The notes: a model not told the origin generated them from the letters alone. Positions 1 to 9,590 are shown, counted from the stretch's first letter. The stretch: DNA of 64,000 bases from CAZDXB01 sp964509335 (GCA_964509335.1 CAZDXB010000011.1:1-64000), one strand, 5' to 3'. Numbers and translations: made by a program.

Positions 1-33
1 CCCCGATTTCGGGGAGAGTTAGAGAGGGGTAAA
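1..33. repeat. Hairpin plus TTAGAGAGGGGTAAA motif
   Basis: A short palindrome (CCCCGA at 1-6 against TCGGGG at 9-14) is followed at 19-33 by TTAGAGAGGGGTAAA. The same 15-mer occurs at 37272-37286, also next to a hairpin and also downstream of a minus-strand gene. It looks like a dispersed intergenic element. There is no T-run on the relevant strand, so a standard terminator is not supported. The rest of 34-143 holds nothing I recognise. Confidence 0.4.
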
Positions 34-143
34 TATCAATATCTATACGCAAAGCCCGTTACGAAAACAGAGGCGTCTCCGCTACCGATTCTATCTGCAA
101 CCGACCGGCTTTAGCCGTCGGCGAAGAAAGCAGAATGCGGCTT

Positions 144-1058
144 TTAATCGCTTTTGTTTTTCGTAATGTCGCGTATTAATTTCCCCAGCTCGGCGGAAAA
201 TAGAATAATGAAAGTGAAGTAATACACCCAAATTGCGCTCGCCGCTATAATAGCGTATGCCCCGTAAAACCTGCCGTAAGCGGACGCGCCGCCGATATAC
301 CATGCAAAAATATGCCGCGACGCTTCCGTCAATACGACGCTGGAAGTTATGCTGATTATTCGGGTAAATCGCTCCGTTTTGTGGTTTGGGACGTAGCTGT
401 ATATTAAATAGAACAAGAAAAACGAAGTGGCAAGCGAGAAAAGGAAAATATACAAATTTTTGAAAATCGGTTCTAATACGCTGGGCGCGAGCGAAACGAC
501 GTAAGATTCGACGACGGAAGTAATAGGAAAGACGAACGACGATATTATTATTAGAATGGTCAAGAGGATAATCAATACAATATCTTTGAATTTATAGAAG
601 TAGAAAGTTCTTATCGACGGCACTTCGAACGCTTCGTTAAGTCCCGACCGAAGCGCGCTTAATAGAATCGACGAGAGCCACAGCAAACTAACAATTCCAA
701 TCCAGCCTGCGAGCGAACTGCCCTCGAATATCAAGTAAACCTCGTGTATCGTATTTGTCAGCAGCGAAGTAATTTCTTTTTTGTCGGGCGCGAAATTTTC
801 CGAAGCGGACGCTAGGAATTCTAGAACCGCTTCCGAGCCAACGGTCAAATCGACGGCATATAAGAGAACCAAAAGCAAGGGTATCAGATATAGTATAATA
901 TTAAACGCTATTCCGGCGGACATAATAAAAGTGTGGTGCTTGTCGAGCCGATTGATTAATTCTTCTATAAACGCTACGCCTCTTCTGAATTTTGGACTTT
1001 TTATCCTTAGTTTGTCCAAAACCCAAATTATGTCTTTATCCTTAAGCTCTAATTTCAT
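144..1058 (-). CDS. YihY/BrkB-family inner membrane protein
   Basis: A 304-residue polytopic membrane protein. Six hydrophobic segments are visible, at about residues 42-70, 118-140, 157-180, 200-222, 232-256 and 268-292. The spacing and the motif SAGIAFNIILYLIPL near the first helix fit the YihY/BrkB family, once misannotated as ribonuclease BN. Members are integral inner-membrane proteins whose molecular role is not settled; nothing supports nuclease activity. It starts at ATG 1058 and is divergent from the lipoprotein gene at 1109, so both probably share the 50-bp intergenic promoter region. Confidence 0.8.
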   Translation of the reverse strand: MKLELKDKDIIWVLDKLRIKSPKFRRGVAFIEELINRLDKHHTFIMSAGIAFNIILYLIPLLLVLLYAVDLTVGSEAVLEFLASASENFAPDKKEITSLLTNTIHEVYLIFEGSSLAGWIGIVSLLWLSSILLSALRSGLNEAFEVPSIRTFYFYKFKDIVLIILLTILIIISSFVFPITSVVESYVVSLAPSVLEPIFKNLYIFLFSLATSFFLFYLIYSYVPNHKTERFTRIISITSSVVLTEASRHIFAWYIGGASAYGRFYGAYAIIAASAIWVYYFTFIILFSAELGKLIRDITKNKSD

Positions 1059-1108
1059 ATTTTATCTTTTTTAGTTTTTGAAGTTTTTTTGTTAAAACTT
1101 AATATTAT

Positions 1109-2815
1109 ATGAAAAGTAATATAAACAAAATTATCGTAACGCTGATATTTTTTTTGGGTTGCGCCAATCCATTGCCGCCGTCCGGCGGACCGCCCGACAA
1201 GACGCCGCCCGAAATAGTCGGCTATGCGCCCGAACAGGGAACTGTCAACTTCAAAGGCGAGGCTATATCAATTGAGTTCAGCGAGTGGGTGAATAAAAGC
1301 AAAGTAATCGGAAACGTATTCATATCGCCGGAAATCAAACTCGAATACGATTGGAGCGGCAAGGAGCTGGAAATCGAGTTCGGCGAGAAATTGGATACGA
1401 ACGTAACTTACGCTTTAACTTTAGGAACCGATTACACCGATTTGCATCAAAACAATCCAAAGGAGGCTTTCACTCTCACTTTTTCCGCAAGCTCGCGGCT
1501 GGACAGCGGCAAAATAGAGGGCAAGCTATTCGCCAAGGACGCGAGCGGCGTTTTCATTTTCGCCTACAAAATTGACGAAATAAATCCCGACACGCTGAAT
1601 CCGGCTCACACGGCGCCGAAATATAAAACCCAAGTCGGCTCGAACGGGAAATTTAAGATACTCGCTTTGCGCGAGGGCGTCTATCGCGTTATGGCGGTAA
1701 GAGACAAATACAGCGACGGTTTATGCGGAATTGGAGCGGACGATTTTGGCGCGGCTTCCGGCGACGTCTCTCTGAAAACGGATTCCGTTCCCTTCGTGAA
1801 TATTAAGTTAGGTCCGCCGATAGACGAAACCGGACCGGGCTTGTATTACGCCGAATCCATTTTTTCCGATTTGATTTCTTTGAATTTTAGCGAGCCGATT
1901 AGTTTGCAATCTTATAATCAAACGTCCTTCGCCTTGACAGATTCGCTTACTTTGGACACAACGGCGGTTTTAGCGACGTTTCCTAAAAGAAACTCGGAGA
2001 CTGATATACTTATTATTCCCGAAGCGGCTTTGGATACCGGCAAGACGTGGAAAATTGAAGTAATAGCCGATAGTTCTTTGGCGAAGAAAATACCGGCGGA
2101 TACCGTCGGAAACGCTATTCAAGACACTGCTAACGTCGCTTATTTCACGGCTGAAGCGACCGCCGACACGCTTGAACCGAATATATTGAAGACGTCTATT
2201 AAGGACAGCAGCGAAAGCGTCGAATTAAATCACAAATTCGAGTTCGCTTTTAACCGCCCCGTTTCGACGGAAAATCTGGAGGATTATATTGAGTTTTTTC
2301 AAGACGACAGCGCGTCTATTGGATATTTCTCGACTTGGCAGACGCCGATTGATTTGATTTTACGCCCGCGAGAAAACTTAGAAACAATGAAATGGTATAG
2401 TTTATCCCTCGATTTGCGTCCTTTGGAAACGCCGCGAGGAACGTCCTTTAAGGACACGGTATTATCTTACGATTTTAAAACTAAAGACGTAAGGAATCAC
2501 GGCGAGGCGGAGGGGAAAATCGATAGCTTGACGGAAGCCGACTCGCTCGTGAAAATAATATTCGAAAGCGAGAGCGGTCGAGAGCGGTTCGTAACGACGC
2601 CCGACGATTCCGGCAAGTGGAGCTTATCCAATTTACCCGCCGGCTCTTATAAAGTCGAGCTATATTACGACGCCGACGGCGACGGCGAATACGATTACGG
2701 CTATCCTTTTCCTTTCGAACGCGCCGAGCCTTTTATCGTTCTGGAAAACCCCGTAAAAATTAAGTCGAGATGGACGATGAAGTTTAATTTGCCTAATCCG
2801 AAACGAGACGATTAG
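1109..2815 (+). CDS. Ig-like domain (Big_5) lipoprotein
   Basis: A 568-residue secreted lipoprotein. The N-terminus has a hydrophobic stretch ending in the lipobox LGC with Cys18, followed by a proline/glycine-rich linker (NPLPPSGGPPDKTPPEI). A bacterial Ig-like domain of the SbsA/Big_5 type covers about residues 33-130 ('PEIVGYAPEQGTVNF' and 'SIEFSEWVN' are typical). Further beta-rich segments follow near 245-345 and 350-460, and a carboxypeptidase-regulatory-like beta-sandwich near 470-545 contains a DADGDGEYDYG calcium-type loop. Such proteins are common in Bacteroidota and relatives and probably sit on the outer membrane. The exact function is unknown. It starts at ATG 1109 in the divergent spacer with the BrkB-family gene. 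Confidence 0.75.
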   Translation: MKSNINKIIVTLIFFLGCANPLPPSGGPPDKTPPEIVGYAPEQGTVNFKGEAISIEFSEWVNKSKVIGNVFISPEIKLEYDWSGKELEIEFGEKLDTNVTYALTLGTDYTDLHQNNPKEAFTLTFSASSRLDSGKIEGKLFAKDASGVFIFAYKIDEINPDTLNPAHTAPKYKTQVGSNGKFKILALREGVYRVMAVRDKYSDGLCGIGADDFGAASGDVSLKTDSVPFVNIKLGPPIDETGPGLYYAESIFSDLISLNFSEPISLQSYNQTSFALTDSLTLDTTAVLATFPKRNSETDILIIPEAALDTGKTWKIEVIADSSLAKKIPADTVGNAIQDTANVAYFTAEATADTLEPNILKTSIKDSSESVELNHKFEFAFNRPVSTENLEDYIEFFQDDSASIGYFSTWQTPIDLILRPRENLETMKWYSLSLDLRPLETPRGTSFKDTVLSYDFKTKDVRNHGEAEGKIDSLTEADSLVKIIFESESGRERFVTTPDDSGKWSLSNLPAGSYKVELYYDADGDGEYDYGYPFPFERAEPFIVLENPVKIKSRWTMKFNLPNPKRDD

Positions 2816-2995
2816 AAACGGATTTTATCAAGCTCCTATGATGCAAAATTTTGAAAATAAAGATATTAACAGTATATTTGCGGAAATTCGAACAAATTTT
2901 TGGGTAAACGGAAGCATAATAAATAAACACAAGTTTAATCATATTTATTTTTTAGCTATTTGAAATGTTTTGTCTTTTTATATTGGAGAATTAAA

Positions 2996-3634
2996 ATGAA
3001 ACAGATAATTTTTCTGTTAAGCGTAGCTCTTTTAATAGGATTTGTCGCTTGCTCGGAAGACGACAGCGGAACAAATCCGAACGATAACGTTCCCGAAGAC
3101 ACATCGCTATTTAGCTTGTCGGGAACGATTCATAATCCGAATAATATTGAAATTCCCGACAACGTGCAATTAGTCGTTTTGTGGTCGGTTTTTATGACCT
3201 CGCCCGATTATATTTATAAATACGGCGAAGGGGAAATAGATTTAGACGCCGGGACTTTTTCCGTGAAGTTGAACGAATATCCGCCAGAAGCGGCGTATAA
3301 TATACTGCCGCCGGACAGTTCGGAAATGAAACTTGGCGTTGGGATGATTTTAATGTTTGCTTCGGATGAAACTATTCCCGAAGGAAAGCTAGGCGAAAGT
3401 ATCATAGAAAATCTATACGGCGTAGTTAACGATCGCGGTATTGTTTATAAAGAAGGCGAGCTTAGCGGACGGAACTATTGGGCGAACGATTTTGAAGACG
3501 GCTACTCTTTCGCAAAAGGTTCATATAGAGATGAAGAAGGCGTTTTCGACGGCTGGCAAATCGCCGATAAAGAGAACGTTCAATTACTGATTACAAACAG
3601 TCCGGAAGATTTCAAATTTCCAAATTGGTTTTAA
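2996..3634 (+). CDS. Small hypothetical lipoprotein
   Basis: A 212-residue predicted lipoprotein of unknown function. A TTG at 2960 is in frame, but ATG 2996 is the better start: it has GGAGA six bases upstream and begins a clean signal peptide (MKQIIFLLSVALLIGF) with a VAC lipobox at Cys19. The mature part starts with an acidic/Ser-Asn spacer (SEDDSGTNPND) as in many surface lipoproteins of the FCB group, then a predicted all-beta domain. I recognise no family. It is monocistronic, with 180 bp upstream and a REP-like hairpin downstream. Confidence 0.7.
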   Translation: MKQIIFLLSVALLIGFVACSEDDSGTNPNDNVPEDTSLFSLSGTIHNPNNIEIPDNVQLVVLWSVFMTSPDYIYKYGEGEIDLDAGTFSVKLNEYPPEAAYNILPPDSSEMKLGVGMILMFASDETIPEGKLGESIIENLYGVVNDRGIVYKEGELSGRNYWANDFEDGYSFAKGSYRDEEGVFDGWQIADKENVQLLITNSPEDFKFPNWF

Positions 3635-3710
3635 AGCTATATCTCGTAATCTTTATACTGTTATCTAATTGCTTTTTAATTAAATTTAAACAGAAGCGAA
3701 CATTGTTCAA

Positions 3711-3734
3711 AACAGGCAGAGATGCCTGTTCTAC
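3711..3734 (-). repeat. REP-like hairpin with GTAG foot
   Basis: An 8-bp perfect stem (AACAGGCA at 3711-3718, TGCCTGTT at 3723-3730, loop GAGA) is followed on the plus strand by CTAC, which reads GTAG immediately 5' of the hairpin on the minus strand. A GTAG tetranucleotide at the foot of a hairpin is the hallmark of REP elements mobilised by REP-associated tyrosine transposases (RAYTs). No RAYT gene lies in the window. The rest of 3635-3843 shows only an AT-rich segment with TATAAT at 3829-3834. Confidence 0.55.
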
Positions 3735-3843
3735 TAGCTAATCTTTAGATTTGAGCGAGAAGAAATGTTAGGACTTCACAAAAAATATTTCCCCCGTTCT
3801 TACTTCTATTAAAATCTATGCTGTTTTATATAATACAGATTTT

Positions 3844-4701
3844 ATGAATAAGGCAAGGTCGCGACGCAGCTTAGAACGACTGTTCGTCAAGTCTTTAAAG
3901 AAGTATCGCGGGATATACAAAAAACGGTTGAGTCTCTGTCAGAAATCTTTCAGCGAAAAGAACGTTCACGATTTGAGAGTCTCGATAAGGAGGCTCCTCG
4001 CCTTGATAGACGCGGCGAACAAGCTAGTTCAAAGAGAATCCGCCAAAAATATTCGCTCAATATTAAAGCGGCAGGTCAAAACGTTTAGTCCGTTACGCGA
4101 CGTTCAAACGCAAATACTGCAAACTCATAAATTAACTACAAAATATCCCGTCCTTTACGATTACTTTCACAGTTTGATAAAAAGCGAAGAGAAATTGGTA
4201 AAAGAAGCTCCGGGAAAAGTTAGCGCTTTTAGAACGGACGAACTCGATTACAACTTCGACCAATTCCTCGCTGAAATTCCTAGAAGCCTGAAGGAGAAAT
4301 CGCTAGATTATTCCGATTTATTCGACATCGCGCAAAAGCTATACGACAAAGTTCTGAAAAAACACAAGAAATCCACTCGGGACGATTTAGAGTCTCTCCA
4401 CAAAACTCGATTGGCGTTCAAGAAGTTCCGTTACGTTATGGAAATCCTGAAGCGCAAAGCCGGATTGAGGAAACCCGATTTTAAAACGATGAAAGCATTC
4501 CAAACGCGACTAGGGAACATTCAGGATATAAGAGTATATCTTGAGAACTTGAACGAATTCATTGAAAAAGAAGCTAAGAACGAAAAGAACTACCAGCCGG
4601 TAATAGACGATTTGCTCGCCGAACAAAGCAAAATAATCGACGAATACTACGAGCGTTTTGGCGAGATTCTTAAATACAATCCCGCTAAAGTATTAGATTG
4701 A
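3844..4701 (+). CDS. CHAD domain-containing protein
   Basis: A 285-residue alpha-helical, strongly basic protein. Two CHAD-type motifs are visible: 'NVHDLRVSIRRLLALID' near residue 40 and 'LESLHKTRLAFKKFRYVMEI' near residue 185. The conserved histidine/arginine/lysine faces of this fold bind polyphosphate in characterised members. There is no signal peptide, so it is probably cytoplasmic. No CYTH or polyphosphate kinase gene is adjacent. It lies 54 bp upstream of the potassium channel gene on the same strand and may be cotranscribed with it. The polyphosphate role here is inference. Confidence 0.8.
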   Translation: MNKARSRRSLERLFVKSLKKYRGIYKKRLSLCQKSFSEKNVHDLRVSIRRLLALIDAANKLVQRESAKNIRSILKRQVKTFSPLRDVQTQILQTHKLTTKYPVLYDYFHSLIKSEEKLVKEAPGKVSAFRTDELDYNFDQFLAEIPRSLKEKSLDYSDLFDIAQKLYDKVLKKHKKSTRDDLESLHKTRLAFKKFRYVMEILKRKAGLRKPDFKTMKAFQTRLGNIQDIRVYLENLNEFIEKEAKNEKNYQPVIDDLLAEQSKIIDEYYERFGEILKYNPAKVLD

Positions 4702-4755
4702 GTTTAGATTTTTCCTTATTTTAACGATTTGGAAGTTTCGTTAATTTTTTGAATC

Positions 4756-6513
4756 GTGGATAGAGAGAAATATAAAAAGAGACTCGATTTAGTTTTGGCG
4801 GCGATAGGCGTCGTTTCCGTCTTTTTGTTTTTCATAACGATAGGCTACGAGCTAAGCGACGCGCAAATTTACGCGATTGAAATCGCCATTTTTATTGTCG
4901 CTATTATATTTATTTTACAAGAGCTGGCGCGGTGGACTTTGCAAAAAAAGCCGCTTCAATATCTGAAAACCCGCTGGCTGGAAAATTTGCTGGCGCTTGT
5001 TTTAATTCTGGATATGATTTTTCCGGGCACGGTGCAATCGCTTCTTTCCAATATCGCGCCCGGACTGGAAATCTCGCAAATTACGTTGGCGTATTTGGGC
5101 GTGATTCAATTTATCATAATCGGCTCAATTCTCATTAGAACGCTCAGATACAGCCATTTAATATCGAAGCTACAACTGCATCCCGGCGCGATTTTCGCCA
5201 TCAGCTTCGCGATGTTTATTATATTGGGAGCAATCCTGCTTTCGCTGCCGAACTCTACGCCGAAAGGCTCTTCCATTAGCTTGATTGACGCTTTGTTCAC
5301 CTCCACCTCGTCCGTCTGCGTTACGGGCTTAATAGTTCTTGACACGGCGGCGGATTTTACTCTTATGGGCAAAGTCATAATATTAATTTTGCTGCAAATT
5401 GGCGGTTTGGGCGTGATGACGCTTACTTCCTTTTTTGCGTTCTTTCTGTCGGGCGGCGTTAGCCTCCGGTTCAAGATATTAATGAAAGACTTGCTTAGCG
5501 AGGAAGGCGCCGGCAAGCTGAAAAATCTGCTTAAAAGCATTTTTATTTACACAATCATTATTGAAATTATCGGCGCGTTTTTCTTGTATCTCTCGCTCGG
5601 CGGTTCGTTCGAGCAAATGAATATACATTACTTGTGGACGAGCGTTTTTCATTCGGTTTCAGCTTTTTGCAACGCCGGCTTTTCGATTTATTCCGCCGGC
5701 TTGATGGAAGCGCAAGTCGCCGGCAATTATTATTTCTCGACGATTGTTATGGCGCTGATAATCCTCGGCGGTCTCGGATTCGCCGTTTTGACGGATTTGA
5801 CGCTGATTTCGCCGCTGAAAAAGAGGGGGATTTACAGTAAACGCTCGACGCCAACGACTAAGCTGGTTCTAATTACGACCGCCGTTTTAATAACTCTGGG
5901 AGCGCTGTTGATATTTTTCGCGGAGTCCTTCGATTTCAACGAATCCTACGGTTTCGCCGAGCGGCTCTACCATTCGCTCTTTCTCTCGGTTACTTCGCGA
6001 ACCGCCGGATTTAACACGATACCCACGGGAAGTCTTACTAACGCCGTCGTTATGATTACGATTGTTTTGATGTGGATAGGAGCCTCGCCGGGTTCAACGG
6101 GCGGCGGCATAAAAACGACGACTTTCTCTATTACTTTCCTATCGCTATTTAATATAATGCGGGGCAAGGACAAAGTGGAGATTTTCGATAGAGAAGTTAG
6201 CCCGCACACCGTTCGCAAAGCGTTTAACGTAATTTTCGCGTCGCTTATATTTTTGGCTATAGGCTCTACGGCGTTGATATGGATAGAGCCGGACAAAGAG
6301 CCGCTGGACTTGATTTTCGAGGCTTGCTCGGCGATTAGCACGGTCGGGCTAACCAGAGACGTAACGCCGAGTTTAGGCGCGGGCGGTAAGTTTGTAGTTG
6401 TTCTGCTAATGTATATCGGCAGAATCGGCGTCCTTACTTTCTTCTTAGCGTTCGTTAGAACAGCGACAAAACCGCGTTACTCGCTCCCTAAAACGGAAAT
6501 AATGGTTGGATAA
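4756..6513 (+). CDS. ktrB: Ktr/Trk-type potassium channel subunit
   Basis: A 585-residue membrane protein of the TrkH/KtrB superfamily, which conducts K+ (often coupled to Na+) with four membrane-pore-membrane repeats. All four selectivity-filter loops can be read: SSVCVTGL (about residue 185), SAFCNAGF (about 302), SRTAGFNT (about 415) and ISTVGLT (about 525). About 130 extra N-terminal residues add further helices. The start is GTG 4756 (MDREKYKKRL); no ATG alternative fits as well. The RCK regulatory subunit follows 52 bp downstream, and because that subunit has a single RCK unit I favour the Ktr name over Trk. Confidence 0.88.
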   Translation: MDREKYKKRLDLVLAAIGVVSVFLFFITIGYELSDAQIYAIEIAIFIVAIIFILQELARWTLQKKPLQYLKTRWLENLLALVLILDMIFPGTVQSLLSNIAPGLEISQITLAYLGVIQFIIIGSILIRTLRYSHLISKLQLHPGAIFAISFAMFIILGAILLSLPNSTPKGSSISLIDALFTSTSSVCVTGLIVLDTAADFTLMGKVIILILLQIGGLGVMTLTSFFAFFLSGGVSLRFKILMKDLLSEEGAGKLKNLLKSIFIYTIIIEIIGAFFLYLSLGGSFEQMNIHYLWTSVFHSVSAFCNAGFSIYSAGLMEAQVAGNYYFSTIVMALIILGGLGFAVLTDLTLISPLKKRGIYSKRSTPTTKLVLITTAVLITLGALLIFFAESFDFNESYGFAERLYHSLFLSVTSRTAGFNTIPTGSLTNAVVMITIVLMWIGASPGSTGGGIKTTTFSITFLSLFNIMRGKDKVEIFDREVSPHTVRKAFNVIFASLIFLAIGSTALIWIEPDKEPLDLIFEACSAISTVGLTRDVTPSLGAGGKFVVVLLMYIGRIGVLTFFLAFVRTATKPRYSLPKTEIMVG

Positions 6514-6565
6514 TTAAAATTCGTTAAATTAATTATAGCGTTTTAGTATAAATTTGAAATTTATT

Positions 6566-7255
6566 ATGACTAAGAAAATTTGCGTAATCGGATTGGGCTA
6601 TTTCGGCTACAACTTAGCGCTGTCTTTGAGCAAGTCGGGCGCCGAGGTCTTGGCTGTCGACAACCATCAAGAGAAAATCGACGAAATCAGCGACAAAGTG
6701 GCGCACGCCGTTTGTATGGACTCGGTCGATACAAAAGCGCTGAAAAGTTTGGGGCTGGAGGATATGGACGCGGTCGTCGTCGCCATCGGAGAAGGCTTCG
6801 AAAGCTCGCTTCTAACGACGGCGCATCTGCAAGAGCTTGGAATAGAAAGGATACACAATAGAGTTACATCGCAAGTCCACGAGCGCATATTAAAGTTAAT
6901 GAAGCTGGAGAACTTATATTTCCCGGAAGTCGAAGCCGCCGAACATCTAAAAAACAAATTATTAGTCCCCGGCATTCGGCAGTCTTATAAGCTAGACGAC
7001 AAACACGGAATTTACGAAATAGACGCGCCGAAGAAGTTCGTCGGCAAAACTATAATACAGACGAATTTAAGGGAAGATTATAATTTAAATTTGCTGACAA
7101 TAAAAAGAAAATTGGATAAAAAGTCGGGATTTTTAGGAAAAAAGGAGGAAGTAAAAGTAATCGGTTCGCCTAAGCCAAACGAAAGTATAATGGAAAACGA
7201 CATTTTAGCGCTTTTCGGCGAACTAAAGGACGTGAAGAATTTGTTGGAAGAGTAA
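6566..7255 (+). CDS. ktrA: RCK-domain potassium channel regulator (KtrA/TrkA-like)
   Basis: A 229-residue cytoplasmic gating subunit. The Rossmann-type RCK_N domain starts at once with GLGYFG (nucleotide-binding glycine motif) and an acidic residue at the end of strand 2 (VDNHQ), and covers about residues 1-120. An RCK_C domain covers about 135-222. One RCK_N/RCK_C pair matches KtrA; TrkA of enterobacteria has two. A TTG at 6554 is in frame, but ATG 6566 (MTKKICVIGLG) is the likelier start. It is paired with the channel gene just upstream. Dispersed palindromes begin 18 bp after its stop. Confidence 0.88.
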   Translation: MTKKICVIGLGYFGYNLALSLSKSGAEVLAVDNHQEKIDEISDKVAHAVCMDSVDTKALKSLGLEDMDAVVVAIGEGFESSLLTTAHLQELGIERIHNRVTSQVHERILKLMKLENLYFPEVEAAEHLKNKLLVPGIRQSYKLDDKHGIYEIDAPKKFVGKTIIQTNLREDYNLNLLTIKRKLDKKSGFLGKKEEVKVIGSPKPNESIMENDILALFGELKDVKNLLEE

Positions 7256-7483
7256 CGAAACAAGGTCTAGTCCTCATTCCCAAATTCCAATTTGGGAATG
7301 AGAAACGGATAGAACAATTTGAAGAAATGAATACTATATTAAATATAAGTTTATCAAAAATGGTAGGCACGCGGAGCTTCATTCCCAAATTCCAATTTGG
7401 GAATGAGGGGCAGAGCCAGTCTAATTCCCAAATTCCAATTTGGGAATTAGGAGACGAGGAAAGAATTTGGAAATTAGGGACAG
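7256..7483. repeat. Cluster of three TTCCCAAATT palindromes
   Basis: Three near-identical palindromes stand between the RCK gene and the gap: 7273-7302 (14-bp perfect arms CTCATTCCCAAATT, 2-nt loop), 7380-7405 (12-bp arms) and 7421-7450 (14-bp arms CTAATTCCCAAATT). Related copies are at 24786-24811 (one mismatch) and 39313-39342 (11-bp arms). An ATG at 7327, in frame with the PD40 gene across the N-run if the flanking overlap is collapsed, lies between the first two copies. Confidence 0.75.
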
Positions 7484-7638
7484 NNNNNNNNNNNNNNNNN
7501 NNNNNNNNNNNNNNNNNNNNNNNNNNNNNNNNNNNNNNNNNNNNNNNNNNNNNNNNNNNNNNNNNNNNNNNNNNNNNNNNNNNCAAATTCCAATTTGGGA
7601 ATTAGGAGACGAGGAAAGAATTTGGAAATTAGGGACAG
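7429..7638. other. 100-N scaffold gap with 55-bp identical flanks
   Basis: Positions 7484-7583 are N. The 55 bases ending at the left edge of the gap (7429-7483) are identical to the 55 bases starting at its right edge (7584-7638). An exact suffix-prefix match of this length is what two contigs sharing one assembly k-mer would leave, so the true gap may be zero or negative. A real tandem duplication is the alternative. Confidence 0.8.
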
Positions 7639-9590
7639 AGAGAAAAATTTGGAAATTAGTAAAAACAATACCGAGAACATTCATACTCCTCGCCGCGCTA
7701 CTCCTCTTCGCCGCCGCGAGCGCTTACTCGCAAACGACCGATTGGAGCGAGCCGGTTAACCTAACGGCGCTGAATTCCGAAAGCGACGACTTCGCCCCGC
7801 GATGGAATCCTTATGAAAATTTGCTTTACTTTAATTCCACGCGAAGCGGCGCTTCAAAATTTTACTTGTCGGGGAGAACCGACTCGATTTTCCAAGCGCC
7901 ATACTTGGCGAAGGGCGGAATAAACGAAGGCGCGGGCAACCGCTCTTATATCGCTTTCGAATCGAAAACGAAGGCGTATATTTCCGCTTTCCGGCTTTAC
8001 GAGCGGCGTTCGTATTTAAATATATTCGAGACGCAAAAGAAAAAAGACTTGTGGATAGAGCCTTATCCCGTCGAATCGCTATCGTTTTCCGAGTTCGCGG
8101 CGCATCCTACCGTCTCGCCCGACGGCTCGGTAATGATATTCTCCAGCGTAATGAAATCCCGCTTCCGCGACTGCGACTTATGGATGTCAGTCAAGAAGGA
8201 CAACGGCGATTGGGAAACGCCTATTCGAATTACCCCGTTGCAAACGCCCGGCAACGAAATAACGCCCTATCTTAGTCATAAAGACACGCTGTTTTTCGCT
8301 TCCGACGGTCAAGAGGGACCCGGCGGCTACGACCTTTTCTATTCAGTGCGGGACGCCGGAGTTTGGCAAAAACCTTTCCCATTGGAAAACTTGAACACTA
8401 TATACGACGAGTCCGATTTCGCCGTTATCGGAAGCGGCGAGGCGATTTTCGCTTCTAATAGACCCGGCGGAGCCGGCGGACTGGATTTGTATTTGACGAG
8501 AAAAGTCGCGAAAGAGCGAAAATCTACGATTGAAATTCCGGAGTTGGAAGCGAGCTTGGCGGCGCAAACGACAGCCGTTAAAGTAAAAATCGACGTTGCG
8601 AGATACCGCAAATTCCCGCTCCCGCCGTGTATAATACTCGAAAGAAAGCAGTTGGAAAATTGGGATTTTCCGGCGGACGCGCCCGCTTTCGTCGCCTCGT
8701 CGCTCGATTCCGTATATAAATATTCCTTGGCGATTGCGGCGGAGAGAGTAAAAAACGCTCCGGACGCCGAGTTGCGAATAACCGCGTATTCTAATAGCGT
8801 CGGCGAGAAACGTTTAACAAGCGGTATATCGCAAATATTAAAAGAAAAATACGGTTTGAGCGAGGACAAGTTCGCGCTGACGACGAGCGAAATACCAGAG
8901 TATTACTTATCGGGCGGCGACATATTATTGCATTTTGATTCCAACGAAAAGAGCGTATTCCGCTCGATTGAAACGGGAGATTACAAAGTCGAATTGAAAC
9001 CGCCGGTATTAGATTTGACGCTCGACGCCCGCCCTCGAAAGTTAGCGGCTCGCTGGAGTTGCGCTTTGTTCATCGGCGGCGAGTTCATCGACTCTATCGG
9101 CGCGGGCGAACGGCTGCCGGCTAAGTTTTACGGCGAGCTAAAGCCCCGCGCCGAGAAACTCGTTAACGCAGATTCGATAACGGCGAAAGCTAATTTTATC
9201 GACACATTAGGCAGGCGATACGATTTTTCGCAGAGCTGGGGCGTTTCGCATATATACGCGAGAGACGAGCGGTTCGTCGAATACGGCGGCGAGAGCTACT
9301 CGGCGCACGATTTTATAATCGCTTTCCCAGGCAAATTGGAAGCGGGAAGCGTCGCATACGCCGAGGCTATACGCGAAATCGCCGAGAGCGCCGAGCCGGA
9401 CGCAAAAATCATAATACAATATTTCGACGATAGAGACATAACAAAAAGAGCGGCGCAAGCGCTGAGCGATAAAATCAAAGCCGAACTCAGCGAGGCGAGC
9501 GAAATCGTCGTCCGCTACGAAGCGGCGCCGCCAAACGGAACGCCCGACAAATTAGCGCCGTTTCTGGTTAGGGCGTTGGTTGGGAGGTAA
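7584..9590 (+). CDS. PD40 (WD40-like) propeller envelope protein, 5' end unresolved
   Basis: A secreted protein of about 650 residues after the signal peptide. The hydrophobic signal segment FILLAALLLFAAASAYS is encoded at about 7680-7730. PD40 beta-propeller blades follow, e.g. 'FAPRWNPYENLLYFNS', 'HPTVSPDGSVMIFSS', 'ASDGQEGPGGYDLFYS' and 'FASNRPGGAGGLDLYL'. The C-terminal part (about 450 residues) contains a segment, 'ITAYSNSVGEKRLTSGISQIL', that recalls OmpA-type peptidoglycan-binding domains, but it is divergent. No ATG, GTG or TTG lies in frame between the gap and the signal peptide; ATT 7647 is possible. If the 55-bp overlap at the gap is collapsed, the frame runs back to ATG 7327. The function is probably envelope-associated scaffolding, as in PD40-OmpA proteins. 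Confidence 0.7.
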   Translation, partial: QIPIWELGDEERIWKLGTERKIWKLVKTIPRTFILLAALLLFAAASAYSQTTDWSEPVNLTALNSESDDFAPRWNPYENLLYFNSTRSGASKFYLSGRTDSIFQAPYLAKGGINEGAGNRSYIAFESKTKAYISAFRLYERRSYLNIFETQKKKDLWIEPYPVESLSFSEFAAHPTVSPDGSVMIFSSVMKSRFRDCDLWMSVKKDNGDWETPIRITPLQTPGNEITPYLSHKDTLFFASDGQEGPGGYDLFYSVRDAGVWQKPFPLENLNTIYDESDFAVIGSGEAIFASNRPGGAGGLDLYLTRKVAKERKSTIEIPELEASLAAQTTAVKVKIDVARYRKFPLPPCIILERKQLENWDFPADAPAFVASSLDSVYKYSLAIAAERVKNAPDAELRITAYSNSVGEKRLTSGISQILKEKYGLSEDKFALTTSEIPEYYLSGGDILLHFDSNEKSVFRSIETGDYKVELKPPVLDLTLDARPRKLAARWSCALFIGGEFIDSIGAGERLPAKFYGELKPRAEKLVNADSITAKANFIDTLGRRYDFSQSWGVSHIYARDERFVEYGGESYSAHDFIIAFPGKLEAGSVAYAEAIREIAESAEPDAKIIIQYFDDRDITKRAAQALSDKIKAELSEASEIVVRYEAAPPNGTPDKLAPFLVRALVGR

